A DNA stretch of 64,000 bases, taken from NCBI GenBank assembly GCA_018907035.1, contig JACCIC010000001.1, positions 4,570,001-4,634,000 on the forward strand, read 5' to 3'. A program made the translations under genes and the position numbers. Below, one piece after another: positions 23,549 to 37,107 of the stretch; the stretch's first letter is position 1, and the number at the start of each line of letters is the position of its first letter. The notes under the pieces were generated by a model. The model made no database searches. It was not told the origin of the DNA and saw only the letters and a list, made by a program, of their open reading frames with translations. This stretch comes from Sycobia sp. Sy_11 (Eukaryota > Arthropoda > Insecta > Hymenoptera > Epichrysomallidae).

Positions 23549-24628
23549 GTCATCGGCGTGGCTACGAGGCCATATCGACAAGTTTTGCGATTTTGCGACT
23601 TGCAATACACGCGCGCTTTCAACGAAAAAAATTGGATTCGCGCCCTTCAACGAGCTTCTCTTTTTATCTTTTCAAGTTTGTCTTTATTTTAGTTTTTGGC
23701 GGGGAGTTTCATACATTTATAGTCGATCTGTATAATTGGCAAATGGTAGTGTTGTTGTCATTTTACTTAATCTACACGTTTCATTAAAGTATTAAACAGA
23801 TGTTTATATTTCAACATTTTAAAAAATTATATATCCTACTACACACGTTACCGGCAGTCATTGTTGCTTGGGCAGTCTATACAATATTCAAAATTGTATA
23901 GATTGCTAATAACGCAAATGTATATAAATAGAATAAGTGCAGAGTTTGATCTGCAGATCATGGTAAATATAAGTTCCAATTGCGCTCCTTTTTTCGTGTT
24001 TTATTTTGAAAGAGGCATTTATAAAGCACCGATCGATTTACAAACTTTGTAAATACATTAACAGCTTCCTAAATTCTCTCTTTAAGTTTTCGTTTCTCAA
24101 TCGTCCAATTTGTATTTGTTTAAGATATCTAGCCCTATAGTCACATCTCTAGCAGTTGACAAACAAAAAAGCAAAATAAATAAATAAATAAATTATTTAA
24201 TAATTCAATATATTTAAATAAAAATATTTAACTGTATAATTTTGTTAATTTTTAATGAAAAGTATTTAAGATATATATGTTCCGAGATCGCAATATATTT
24301 TGATTTACTTGACTATTTGCTGCAATTGACTATTATTTTTTAAAAATATAGAAATTTACAACTATACATAAATGTCACAAAAATGTGTAAGATGTGTTTC
24401 AATTATCTGCTTATATCAATAGGTAAAGGAAGTATTTTACATAAGATAATTTACTAGCTAATATATAATATTATCAATATAAAAATGAAATCGAGTATTA
24501 AAAGTTTCAAAGTTAATGGTAAAATGCCAACGGCATTCTGGAATATAAAATGCTATGTTCAACGCTAATATATCAAACGTAGATTGTCTTTCAAAACTAT
24601 TTAGAACCACCTCTATTGTAGTGAACAA
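23546..24628. other. AT-rich unique sequence
   Basis: The first 150 bases are more balanced, the rest AT-rich, with an (AAAT)n run at about 24173-24193. No gene was recognised. Confidence 0.5.
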
Positions 24629-24640
24629 TATATGTATATA

Positions 24641-24709
<69 letters not shown>
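24629..24709. repeat. (AT)n microsatellite with GT/CA interruptions
   Basis: About 80 bases of alternating AT broken by single GT and CA steps near 24634, 24659 and 24691. The interruptions suggest an older array than the pure ones. Confidence 0.93.
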
Positions 24710-25782
24710 TTGCACATTGAAGTACAATAGTTTTAAATATTTTAAAACATTTTATTTATGTATGGAATCTTGTAAATTATATAAAGATATAAAGGCATTT
24801 TATTTGTAAAATTAAAGGTATATAAAGGCAATTTTTATTTGTAATATTAGATTTAACTGTTTTTTAAATTTATATAGAATATATATATAATAGCATAGAA
24901 CCATACATTTTTTTGTTTTTAATTTTTATACGATTATGCACCGCTTAAAAGCTTCTGTATTAATTTTTGTAAGTTTTTCTGGTTATTCATAATTAATTTA
25001 TAAATTGGATAAAGAAATTTACGAAACTACTTGGCTACCTTTAATGTTTTTCTTATGAAAACTTACGTACCGAATATGTACAGTATTTTCCTTGTCCATA
25101 TCGCGTACTTTTATTATACATCAGAATGCTGCCAATAGCTAAAAGTGATTTAATTGATATTGATTGAATTCGAATTCGAGACAAATATAAATCTAAATAC
25201 AACCTGTAGTAGGAAATAGATATAAACTTCTAATTCACTTTTCGAAAAAATTGCATTGATGAAATGTATGAAATACGATCAAATGTGGTCAAACTTGAGT
25301 TTTTTACAGCATGAATAGTGCGAATGTAATTCGAACGGGTGGAAAATGCCTTGCGAATATATTACCGACTTTTTAATTAATTACAGAGTCACTTTCAGAT
25401 ATGTATATTTTCATTAATCTCTTCATATCGTAAGAATTGCATCGTGCAACGACTCGATTCGAGCCCATTCAACAATTATATACCTAGCAAACAAGATGAA
25501 CCGCACGTTGTTCTGCTCGATATATTTTTCTCAACTGCTAAATTGGACTATCTGTCTATTTCCAAAAGTTATCAAAAAATATAAAAGAATATATTCAAAA
25601 CAAATATCGTTTCATTTATTTTCAATATCGGAAGAGAGAATTTTAGGATCGAGTATAGTGCTGCATTCTGACAGTACCTGCCTGATCTATCCTATGTATG
25701 AAATTTAAATACGAAAAAATTGTATTAAAAAAAGACAATAAAGTCGTCATTTGGAAAACCTTCTATTTCATGTAACGTTTCA

Positions 25783-25785
<3 letters not shown>
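24710..25785. other. AT-rich unique sequence, nothing recognised
   Basis: No coding block, RNA gene or transposon terminus was recognised. Confidence 0.5.
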
Positions 25786-25825
<40 letters not shown>

Positions 25826-25860
25826 CTTTATATATTTATTTATTTATTTACTTATTTATA
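25786..25860. repeat. (AT)n array followed by (TTTA)n
   Basis: Alternating AT from 25786 to 25823, then a short gap, then TATT units to about 25860: two adjacent simple repeats of different period. Confidence 0.9.
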
Positions 25861-28370
25861 ACAAAATTATTGAGAGTTCTTTTGTCGATAAAAAGTGTAA
25901 AGAAGTCATTTTTCAGTTGAATTTCATATCAAATAAACTAACGAATCATCATTCTAATTTAAATGGAATTCGAAATAAAAAGCATTCTGTCCAGGAAAGA
26001 AAACTATTTTAATTGTACGGTTTCAACCAGTTGTATAAGTGAAATGCCTTGTCGCCAATCCTAGTAATTATTACAAATCAGTCGGTGAAGTAACCTGCAC
26101 TGTTAATTAGATCGCGGTTAAATATCCGATAATCCGTTTACTAATCAACCGCAAATTCGATTTCGTTAATTTATCTGCGAAAAATGCCCTTACTTGATTA
26201 AACGGCGCACTCTTCTTTCTCTTCTTCTTCATCATCCTCGTTCATTCAGTTCCAATTTCACTGCCCAGCCGAGCGTAAGCTGCCTATTTGTCAATAAGAA
26301 AACGGTAAATAAAATCGATAGCGATAGCGAAGCATTGAAATTAGAACGAAAGGCCGTCCCGTATGATTTGACGAAGTAACGAAGTCAGTGGTGGATTCGA
26401 CGGGAATTGATAAAGGAGGGGGGCTTTTGTGGCGTCCTTATCGGACAATCTTAATGCGATAAATATCCCTTCAAAAGCAAGCAATGGCTTCGCTTTTTTA
26501 TGAAATTTCGTTTCTGGAAATGGGGACGACACGAATTTTCAAAGTCAAAATGGTACTGATTCGTAATTGCTAGAATTCTGAATTGCGCATAAAACTTATT
26601 CTTATGGATCTTTTATTTGGATGGTAAATTCAATGCAGATATTTTGTAAAATTGTAAGTTTTTTAAAATCAACAGGAATCGAATATCTTTGAAAGTATTT
26701 CGTATCTTCTTTTATCTAGTTTTCTGTCGTGTCGAAATAAATAGTTACAAAACTTTCTATCTTCCGTAGAAAGAAGTGCCGAGAATTATGAAATTTGAAG
26801 AATCACCCGTAGATACCGAATCCAAATATTTCCAGTCTCATTCAATCCAGCCAGCAGCTGAAGCGCATTTTGTACGAAAAATGGACTGTTTTTTTCTAGA
26901 TCGCCATGGAGAACGTCGGACTCCTTTACCGAGATCAAATCCAACCCAGAGAAACACGGGCGAAAATTCAACATGGAACAAAAGCCGAAAAACAACATCT
27001 CCGAAATCGATTCACCAGCCAAAAGCCATCCCGCCCAACTCTAAAGCGTACCTTTTTTCTTATTCTCCTCTTTCTGCCCGATTTCCCAGGCGCATATACA
27101 TATGTCAACGTCACGCTGGTAAAGAACACGCCACAGAGAACAAGAAACTTTTTCATTGTCGCCAAGAGAAAGAAACGAGAGTAAAAAGAGAGAAAAACAG
27201 TGCAGTATCCAAATTGAATCTCGATTTGTTTAGCAAGAATCTCATTGAAATGCAAATTCAATGTTTAATTTAAGTGTAAGTATAACAAATAGTAATGACA
27301 TATACATGAGAGTAGACTGATTATATTCATGGTATGGTACATGTTGTCGCATATAAAAATAATTTTCAATAGTTCTGTATATTACTGACCATTAGATTCA
27401 TATACCAATCAATGACTGTCGACACGATGTAATAAAAAAAGAGCACATGGAATAATTATTTTGTTTCGAAGAAATTTGTTGAAATTCATTAAATGAAGAA
27501 TATATTTGCTAGAGTATAATGTGATGTATTTAAAATATAGTGTCAATTAAATTGATATTAATCATTCAATGATATTGCAAACTCAAAGAGAATTAAAAAA
27601 ATAACATCTGTATAGTTTCACAACATATTTCCATCAACTGTCAGCTATTTCGACGGCGAAAAGATCCAAGTGTTATTTGTTTGGTGTATATTAAATATTA
27701 AAATGTCAGTAAATCAATATAGCGTGAATTTCTTTTTATTGCATAAGATCAATAAGTTCGAAGGAATTAACGGCTGACGAGGTCGAAGAACATTGATTTT
27801 ATAATTTTTCATTTAATCAATACTCTAGAAAAAAAACTGCTAGCAATGATGAATGATAGGTATGATTGTTACTCTCTCCTCCCTATTTTTCTGGAAGTGG
27901 TGTAGATTGTACATAAAAAATTAGACGATGAAACAAACATGTATAGTCCTTAGGCTTTTGGCTTGTGTCAATGAAAAAACAGGTTATAAGAAAAAATGAA
28001 TTATTCCAAAGCTCTTCAAGAAGCTAGAAATAGTCGAGCATTTGCTATAAAATTTCAATATAACTAAAATTCTAGAATCATAGATGTCTACCAAAGCATC
28101 TTCTTATTGTATGTTCGCGTAAACGAATGAAAAGTTGGCACGGGTACAAAAATTGTCGCTTATATGTTGAATGCAATCCAATAGTTGGAAAAAGTATCTT
28201 TCCGTTTATAATACTAGGGGATCTGTGTAAAAATATTCGGATTTCAAACGACGAAAGTTTATCTTTTATTCGCAATGTAGTTTATTTGAGGAGAGGGTCG
28301 CTAATAAAACGCTTTAATGCCATTTCCTTTCTCGAAATTACAAGAAAATTTTGTTGTACTGCGCACACAT
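25861..28370. other. Mixed sequence, no gene supported
   Basis: Around 26776-27273 the plus strand is open for about 165 codons, starting from GTG with the first ATG at MKFEESP. Shorter frames overlap it on both strands, and no domain is recognisable, so it is not called. A short GC-richer patch lies at 26200-26530. Nothing else was recognised. Confidence 0.4.
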
Positions 28371-28438
28371 ACACGGCCGCACCAACGTAGACACACGACC
28401 CATACCTACGATCCGAAAGTCAATAAAATTTTTCACGA

Positions 28439-28492
<54 letters not shown>

Positions 28493-28600
28493 AAAGCAAA
28501 GAGGGCGGATGAAACTAGAGCGAAGCGCTACGTCCCGTAATCGCGGGATAAAGTAATCCTCGTACAATGGAAGACACTGAGAGGGGAGATCGCATCTGTG
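28371..28600. other. Small CpG-containing patch around a GA array
   Basis: Moderately GC-rich sequence on both sides of a 50-base GA array (28441-28490), with CGAAGCGCTACG and CGCGGG motifs downstream. A small island of the same type as those at 9.2 and 22.3 kb. Confidence 0.35.
28441..28490. repeat. (GA)n microsatellite
   Basis: About 50 bases of alternating AG with a single AT interruption near 28444. Confidence 0.95.
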
Positions 28601-30483
28601 AAAGCTCACGAAAAATAAGTATTGTGTAAGCATCAATGCTTTTCTCGTAGGTGAAAGCTCATTTGTAATTGTGGAAAACTTATTTTTCAGATGTATAATT
28701 ATGTTTCACAGGGATTGACTGATATTGATACTAAGACTTAAATCGACTTTCATGACTAATAAAATTGTGGAATCATGAACTAATCTAATCTAAAGCCAAA
28801 TTTGGGTATTATTTTCCATAGCTTTATTTAGTATCCTAGAATATAAAGTTTCTTTTTATGATATGTCACTTAGTATTATTTTCTTATGGGATATAATTAG
28901 TCAATGTAAGAATTCATCGATAGCCTACAGACCGAAATTTATCTAATTTTGTTCTGATACTTATTAATGCATTCAACAAAAAGAATATTGCTACGTGTAT
29001 AAATTAATTAATAAAATCAAATTTTGAATAAGTTGCAAAAAGAATGTTTTTAAAAATCTCTAATTTTTGAAAGTGGGTCTGATTTTTGAAACAATTGAAT
29101 CGGGATCATTGAGCAAGATTTCTCGTTACTGAGTTATCCAAAAAATAAACAAATAAAGCGTGTGTATCTATTTGATTGACATAATATCGTACCTTGTATG
29201 TTAATATTATACTAAAAAGAAAACCAATAATTATTATATCTATAAGGAATTTTATCGGAATATTAAATATTAAAACTTCTAATGTAATGTCTCTAATTGA
29301 ATGAGAATAAAATTATGTTACAAAATAAAATAAGTTTAAAGTTTTACGTTTGAATTACATAAAGATAAACTGAAATTTTTTCTTTTTCACCATGTACTTT
29401 GTCGTGACTACCTTTAAAAAATCAACTTTTATTTCGTAACAAAAGATTTTTCTACATAGAATGTTTCTGCGTGTTACTATTGTTACTGAATTTTATGCGA
29501 GCTGCATTCAATTCTTTGCACATAATATTATACGCTTTTTGCAGAAATATTAATTCTTATAGTATTTATCACTGTTAAAATTTCTTTCACGTCTTACTCG
29601 AATATACAGTTAGTGAAATAAATGACATGATTTCAGGAAGATTTATGCGAGGAAATACATTTTTGAGTTGTTTAATACACAATTACATTCAAGTGGTCCA
29701 AAAAGAAAAAAGTACTTGCCATGAGCATGTACGTATTGCTTACTTATATATTTCTATGACTTTGATTTTTCATTTGGATAGATTTTAACGTATGATATTT
29801 CTGTCACGAAATCAATTAATTCGATAAACGTAGAAAATTTTAAAGAACTATGTATTTTAAATCCATGCATGTATAACTACAATTGGTATATTGGCTTTTA
29901 TTAAAGAAACTCAATATGTATACACATGTTATATAAGTTCAATGACTAAAATTTGAATAGATCAATTTCGCAACGTCGTATTTTGTGCAATGTTTTCACG
30001 TGAGCGAGCATTGAGAAATTCTGTTTTATTCGATTGTTTATGCAAAGAATTAGTATACTTTCCAACTAATGGTCAGTGAATATATACTTATTGAGAAATG
30101 AAATGAAACAAACGATATAAATTAACAATTATGAGGCGAATACTATTTTTGAAGATATAATCGAATGTTTATCCATAATTTAAAGATTTCAATGATCATA
30201 CGAAATGGAAAATTAAACAAAAGGATAAACATTTTGAGCTCAATAATCAATTGCACCAAAAGATAACATTTTTTTATTATATTGCTTTCTTTATTGCCAG
30301 TATTATTTCAAATTCAATCAATGCCCATCATTAAACAATTATATATTATATTCTTCTTATTTACATTCATAGTTTCAGTGTCGTCTGTGATATAATGAAG
30401 ACAATATTTTACTTCTTGATAAATATTAAGGACGATTATAAATATAAATATTCTTTGACTAATTTGTGTATGTAAATACAATT
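28601..30483. other. AT-rich unique sequence, nothing recognised
   Basis: Nearly 1.9 kb of AT-rich DNA without any open frame of note, repeat family or RNA signature. Confidence 0.5.
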
Positions 30484-30695
30484 ACTTGGTCTAGTCAGTA
30501 AGGACTAGTAACTTCGTGATCCGAGTTCAAATCCCGGTCTCGGTCGATTGACACAAGCACCGCTGTAATAATTTACACGTGCTCTGTTTACAAACACATC
30601 GTAGACCTCCGTCGCTGATTAGCACCGATATTTGGAAGCATAAATAGAGCGACGTTAAATAACATAAAAAAAAAAAAAAACTTGGTCTAGTCAGT
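30484..30695 (+). mobile_element. 5'-truncated SINE copy with perfect 16 bp target-site duplication
   Basis: The element body (30500-30679) matches the SINE at 11790 onward with only a handful of substitutions and ends in the same GACGTTAAATAACAT plus A run. It lacks the first 29 bases, including the A box; the B box at 30524-30534 has one change (TTCAAAT for TTCGAAT). ACTTGGTCTAGTCAGT is present exactly at 30484-30499 and 30680-30695, so the insertion is clearly bounded and fairly recent. 5' truncation is typical of target-primed reverse transcription. Without an A box it is unlikely to be transcribed by Pol III. Confidence 0.93.
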
Positions 30696-33600
30696 TATAA
30701 GTCTACTTTTCCAATACATAATTCATAGATCTATTTAAATTTTTGTCGATACGTATGTATAAGAAGAACTTGAGAATCGATCGTTTTCGCGCTTTATACA
30801 TAGTTCTTCTGTCGAACGTTCATTCGGACGAATAGCCATAGGTGCACAGTCAATGTAGACAGCAGGAGCAATGCTTATTTAAACAATCTCGATACTAAAG
30901 CGAGAGGACGGTTGAAATCGTTGAAACGTTATTCTTCGCGTTTATAAATAAATAAAGTTTTGATATGAATTACGCAGTTATTCCCATTTAGTTTAAGACG
31001 AAAACAGATCCGCAGAGCAGTTCGAACGAAGTATCATTACGTCGAATCTAAATTTACTTACAGCCGCGTACAATTCAAGGATGAACTCCCCGCTTGAATA
31101 TAAACTTCGCTCCGTTCAGAGAGTCTCGTGCCCCCGCCTACGCGAGGTATTTGATAAGCGCATTCTTGTCTTTAATTCTCGTTGAATTGATAATCTTGCC
31201 AACACCTTTATCGACGAGTCTACAGTGGAATAGGGTAAAAAAAAATAAATAAATAAAAAATATCCTCGCCACGTCCCTCGAAATATATGAATAATGTAGA
31301 AGCGTACTCGGGGATGGAGTCTGAAATGAGATGCCTCTCGATTCTTCTCCTCGAATATAAAATAGGCTTCTGATTTTTCTGCGACCCACTGCTCGTAATG
31401 GAATCGAGGAGACTCTCGCCGCGACGCTGTTCTGCGACGCTATGCGCAAACCGCATTGTTTTATCTCGACTGTTCTCTTATGGGAGCATACTTCTTTTCT
31501 GGCCGATGTAGGTATTTCGAAAATATATGGACGGCAGAGAAAATTTTGATCAATGGTCCACGTATATAGAGACGCTTTTGAAAATCGAACAATTAAATGA
31601 CCGCGGCGTTTCTTGTTCAATGGGTACTCTTTATAGTACACAGTATCAGAAAATTATTTTTTATCGATAATCTATTATATTTTATTTTAGATGTCAGAAT
31701 GGAAAAAAAATGCATTTTATATTATACAAAACTTTTAAATAAAAATTGGATCTTATAATTGAGTCATTAATAACAATTTAAGAGTGATTTGGAATATTAA
31801 TTAAAATATTCGTATGTGATAGGAATCGCGTGTAATTATGTAAAAAACATAGAAAAATAGTTGTCTAATTAATTAATCAAAGACTATTTTCATCTTCTTG
31901 GAGTGCCATTTATCCAAGATAATTAATCATGAAATACATGGAATACTTTAGCATTTTCATGTCTTATATAAAAAAGCACCTGATGAGCTAGGCACAAATG
32001 ATGTAACACTATTTTATCACGTTCCACCAAGTAATTTGCAAATCTTCGATTAACTTTCCGTAATCTTCTTATAACTTGATCACTGTTCATGCATAATTTC
32101 TTTCCACAGTTTTGAATCCATCAGAATTAGCCGTTTATTATTCACCATCCTAGTGCTTTACTGTATTTTTGGTAACTCAATAATCCAAACTGAATTTTGC
32201 TTTTAAATCCGAAAAAGGGAGAAAAGCCAAAAGTGGAACGCAGGAATTCAATCAATTTGAAAATTCTTCGCAAACTATTCCACCAGAATTATTTCGCACA
32301 AGCTACGTATGCCAGCAACTCTCGCAGCCGACGTCATCAATTTACCCCTGCGCGGCCAACGCGCCGCGAGTGCTTTCTTTGAAACTGATCTCTAGTTCCG
32401 GAGCGATTTACCGCGCGCATTAACTGCCGTATTCAAACGAGCGGAGGCGCCCAGCGCTTATGCCGTTATTTTTAGATTTCATCAACGGCCATAACTTTCG
32501 CTGTGCAAATTCCGCTGGATTTATTCGATGCGGGGTAGAAGACAATCGTCCGTGATGTTCTCCTTGGGATTTTGGATGGCAGCGTTTTGGGATTGTCTAC
32601 GGCATGGTTAGATGATTTTTTCATGTATATATATATACTAATAAAGGTACGGTGTAAAATCCCGTCCCTCTGATGTTTGCGCGATATAGCAAATTTGATA
32701 TTCCAGGACTGAGTAATATCCTTCGGAACCGATCGATGATCTCGCAATGAACGTCACTGCATTTGAATATAAACCAGTTCACCAGTTACTACAGTTTATG
32801 GTATACTTTCGAATCGTATTTTATCTCAAATGCCTGCATATAGCCACGTTTGTATTCGGTGACCGAATGTTTCACCGTTGCAAATGAAGGAGAAGTTTTG
32901 GCGTACATAGCGAGTTCAGTCTATTTTTTATTTTTCTGTCTTTTGTCGCTCGAATGAAGGAGTTTTATCAGTCTGCCATGCTCAGTTTTCGACATTGTTG
33001 AAAGAGTATGTCATCTGTTAACTTTTCAACAGTGCACGAGTCGAAATCATGATAAGAAGAGCTAATGTTTTTGCGTGGAATGAGAATGTTTAACGAAAAC
33101 GGCTATTGTTTAAGACAATTTTAGACAATTTTTTGCCTGTAAATTTGGGTTTATTGAATTTTTTCATTATTGTAATTGCAAATTGACAATGTAATACCAA
33201 CTTACTTTTATATTTTAAGTAATGAATTGCTTACTTGAATCATTCACTTGGATTTAAATACAATTTAACATATTCTATTAAAATTCATATGAGGGTCTTT
33301 CAATGCTTTCAAATTCTGTTCAATACTTGTCAGTATGAAAATCCAGCGTTGGATTTACTATGAGTAAAAAACTATGTAGCAAAAAAACTTTACATTCCGA
33401 ATTTTTCAATCAGGTATATTTCGATACAATATATTAAACTCATATATGGTATGATCGATTTGATAACTATTTGGACCAATCAATAAAATAATATGAATAT
33501 AATCTGTTATATATAATCTAGCGATTTGGTAGCATTACTAAATTTTGTATCCAGAATCTTTCTTCAAAGTTTATTTAAGAAGAATTCTTCTATGAGATGT

Positions 33601-34150
33601 ACGTCGTGATTGTTACTATAAGATAAAAATTGCTCTTTTAAATCTAACTTGAACGAAATAAAGAAAAATAAAAAATTTTCAAACATATCCTTGGCGTAGT
33701 GAGGAGATTCTTAGTAAGTGTGAATATTTGATTTTATAAATAAAGATGACGTATTGAGAGATAGGAAGAGTACTGTGGGAAGGAAAAGCTAGCATAACAG
33801 ATAACATAAAATTTTTATCAGTGTCAATCTATTTGATTATTTCAGCGATGTCTTCTAAGAGTCGCCATCTATCGATCCACCATTCTTTCTTAACCGCTAT
33901 TGATTTTACTTTTGATTTTACATTCGCCAAAGATTAGTGAATCATATCTTTGTGTATTTTTAAGTAAGAGTCACTTATAATTATGTATTGTGCCTGTCAA
34001 TCATATATATGTTAAGATCTGTCGCGTAAGTGATCCAATTATTTCTTTTTTCGCAACCTTTCATTTTTCATTTAGAACGAAAGCACTCTAAAATATTTTA
34101 AAAGGAATCTTTTTCACGTCCAATAAAAAAACATATTTCGCATTTCAAAC
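30696..34150. other. Mixed sequence, no gene supported
   Basis: Moderately balanced patches at about 31010-31620 and 32280-32560 lie in AT-rich DNA. The 167-codon minus-strand frame at 31138-31641 has no recognisable domain, ends in a Phe-rich low-complexity part, and overlaps another open frame. From 32800 to 34150 nothing was recognised. Confidence 0.4.
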
Positions 34151-34704
34151 ATCGTTATTTCTCGAGTGCGCTTATTTTTACCAACAGGCCAAAGCACTGA
34201 AGCATACGAATTCGCTCCTCTTTCATCGTCTCATCGTAAAACTTCATCTGGCACCCTCTCTCTGTCCTTCCGCAGTATTAAAAAATCCTTTCATCTCCAG
34301 GTGGTTCGCAATAGGAAATGAATACATCCTAATCGTAAAATACACACTCGCGCCCGCGCCTCGTACATCCACACACTTACGCACACATATACGTACACAC
34401 GCTCACACACATAAAGCTTTCAAAAGAAAGTTCTTCCTCGAGATATGTCTCGTTCATCACCGAGACGGATTGAATTCACGCTTGCGGATATCTCTATTCT
34501 CGTCCGCCCTTTCATTTTCTGAAGCTAAATTTACGAGCAATCGCATATGAGGTCAGTCCGTTTTTCTTCATTTCCCCATATACGTTTCCAGCGGAAGATT
34601 TTTGCGATCCTTTATCTCGAGCAATTATCGACCGACCGCGATACGCGCATGATTTATTTTCCCTTGAATCGATAACTCGACTCACCTATTATATATTTGT
34701 ATCC

Positions 34705-34745
<41 letters not shown>

Positions 34746-34960
34746 CCTCTCCCTCTAATTTCGTACCCGCATAGTTCACGACAAAGGCTGGAATATTTCC
34801 GCCGAGTTTCTGGTGCGTGCGACCTTTTCTCGTATTTTTTTCTCTCTATTTGCTTGAAACGACGCTGAGCTGCTGGGAGCTCGGTGATTAACATAATGCG
34901 CGCAGTCCAGCAGAAAGTTTCTTTATTGTCGCTCGGTTATTGCTTGCATTCGCGCATATA
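34150..34960. other. Island with a CT array and CA-rich segment
   Basis: Balanced-to-GC-rich sequence with a CACA-rich segment at about 34340-34415 and a CT array at 34710-34756. Open frames here are low-complexity Arg/Glu runs through the repeat. Confidence 0.4.
34710..34756. repeat. (CT)n microsatellite
   Basis: About 31 bases of pure alternating CT followed by imperfect CCCTCT units to about 34756. Confidence 0.95.
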
Positions 34961-36179
34961 CAGCGCTGTGAAAGTGCGCAAAATTGTGTAGAGCTCAGAT
35001 TAATTCCTGTTTGAATGCTCCGTTATTATGCCGTAGGCAAAAAAGAAAAAGAAACAAATAGAGAGATTTAAAAAGCTGTCTTCTAGTTTTAATTTATTCT
35101 AAAAAAGTTAATAGGCGCTGAGAATTAAATTGAAAGTTTTTTATTTTAGAAATTCAATAATTCAATTATTAAATGAAGTTGTGCAACATATATTATGTGT
35201 TTCAATCCACCTTTTCTTTAAAAATATCACTTAACAAAAATTAGTCGGAAATTCGATAGATTTAGTAATATTCCGAGTGCTGGAAAAATTAAAAAATAAC
35301 TGGCTTTTCGCGTAGTTATTGTAAGAATGTAAGAAGCGCATATATTGCGCAACGGCTTAATTCTCTATTACTCAATATATTTATAATATCTCGATTCCTT
35401 ACTGTCATGTTTGCAAAGTAAATCATACATCAGGTCCATGGGAAATGCTCTCACAATCGTGCCCGTAGAGCGACGAAAATCTATTCCCACACCCAGTGAG
35501 AGGCAAACGTCGACCACGCAAACTCGCCTCGAAGCGATTCGCGTATTGCAACCATAAACGTTGCCGCGGATCTCTATTTGTACCCCTTTGACGGAAACTC
35601 CGCAAATTGGACGACCGTGTCACAACCGCGCGACTTTGGTCATTGAATTCATCAGTGTCGCACCTTCAATTCAATTTCGCCACGGCGAATAATGCTTGCG
35701 ACCTCGCTGCTGATCGACCAATTGTCAAGATTCCATCTGCTTCAATGATCTGCTTCAAAACGAGCTTAATATCAGAGATTCTGCAGAGCTTAATAAATAG
35801 TAAATATTCCGATGCACGAATGAATGACGTGTGCCTTCATTAATTTTTGCTCATTACATTTGCGTTTCAGTTCCATTATAATTTAACTGCGTAACAAAAA
35901 AATTTCATGTCTCATGCATGTTCCATTTTAATGGCGTTACGGATTTTGCTCTCGTTTAAAATAAAATTGAGAAACTTCCTTCATTCTAAAGCAATTTTAA
36001 AACTTTCGTTGCACGGATCAAGTACTCATATCGATAGAGTTTAGCGGCAATATAAGAGGTCATACCAGAAACGATTTTGTCATACGAGATAAATAATTAT
36101 AAACCTTTTTCTCCTCATTTCAATTTATTAGGTACTAATATATATTAAACAAACTTCTTATATTTCTGAGATTGTCAGA
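34961..36179. other. AT-rich sequence with a GC-richer patch at 35430-35720
   Basis: No gene was recognised. The patch at 35430-35720 is CpG-containing and open in short frames on both strands without recognisable domains. Confidence 0.45.
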
Positions 36180-36800
36180 AAAGAGAAAACGAAAATTCGT
36201 GATAAATACGAAAGAGGCTGCCGCGTATAATAGGTATCACATGCAAGGCGTGGCCCAAAAGCCGCCGAAAGTCACGCGGGAATCGTAAACGGCGAGGCAC
36301 TGCGCTTTTTAGCAAAGTGCAAAAAGCACGAAGAGAGTAGGGACGATGCGACGAAGAGGCCGTAGGATGGGGAGGGTGGCGAGGGGGTGGCTCTCCGTCG
36401 CCGACGCCGATCTCCCTCGGCCGTTCCACCGTCGGTATATCGATGCCGGGTGTCGGGCATGCGCGATGGAGGAGCGCGTCGCGCGGAAATTGAGGCAGTG
36501 TGTCACGCGGCCCCGCCACCGCGCGCCGCGCCCGCCGCTTTCCATGGGAATTCGCGCTCGTCGATTTCCAAGGGCGCTGCGAGGAGGGGGGGGGCGTTAG
36601 TGGCGGCGGATGGGGAGAATTTACGGTAGATTTCGCTGTCGCCTCGAGCACGAAGGGACTTTTCCTCGGCTCGGATGCTACAGTAGAAGACAATACGCGT
36701 TTGCAATTGATATTATTAGAGGACCTTGATAATCAGAATGCGCTATACTATAACTCGAGAGGTAGACGGCGCGAGCGTACGTAATACGTAACAAGGCGGA
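36180..36800. other. Strong CpG island
   Basis: The most CpG-dense block in the window together with 55.9-56.4 kb. It contains runs such as CGACGCCGATC and a 9-base G tract at 36586-36594. At least six open frames of 60-170 codons overlap on both strands, all Arg/Pro/Ala-rich and without family resemblance. A promoter or other unmethylated regulatory island is the most sensible reading, but no core-promoter motif of good quality was seen here. Confidence 0.5.
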
Positions 36801-37107
36801 GGAGGACAATGGGTGCTCAAAATCGGATATCCTCTGTTTAAACAAGGAATAATTGTATTCGTCAAGAACAGCGATTACGAATTTCTTAAAGAATAGGGTT
36901 CTGGTATTGTATTATAGAGGTATTATATAGTTATCAATTCAACGTTACCACATCCATTTACGTAATTTGTAATTGTTAATAAAATTGAATTGATTTATAA
37001 AGACAGTAAGAATCATTGTGTTTATATCCTTACGTGAATAACAATTCGTTATGTAACGTTATTCCGTAACTTAAATATGTTTTGCATTAATTTAAAGTAG
37101 AATTGAA
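36801..37107. other. AT-rich unique sequence, nothing recognised
   Basis: About 300 bases between the CpG island and the MITE copy. Nothing was recognised. Confidence 0.5.

Noticed and set aside
26776..27273. 165-codon open frame on the plus strand
   Set aside because: It begins with GTG, its first ATG is slightly later, no domain is recognisable, and shorter frames on both strands overlap it. It would need expression evidence.
31138..31641. 167-codon open frame on the minus strand
   Set aside because: No motif; ends in a Phe-rich low-complexity part; overlapped by another open frame.
36175..36693. 172-codon open frame on the minus strand
   Set aside because: The CpG island has at least six overlapping frames on both strands; the peptide is Pro/Arg/Ser-rich with no domain.
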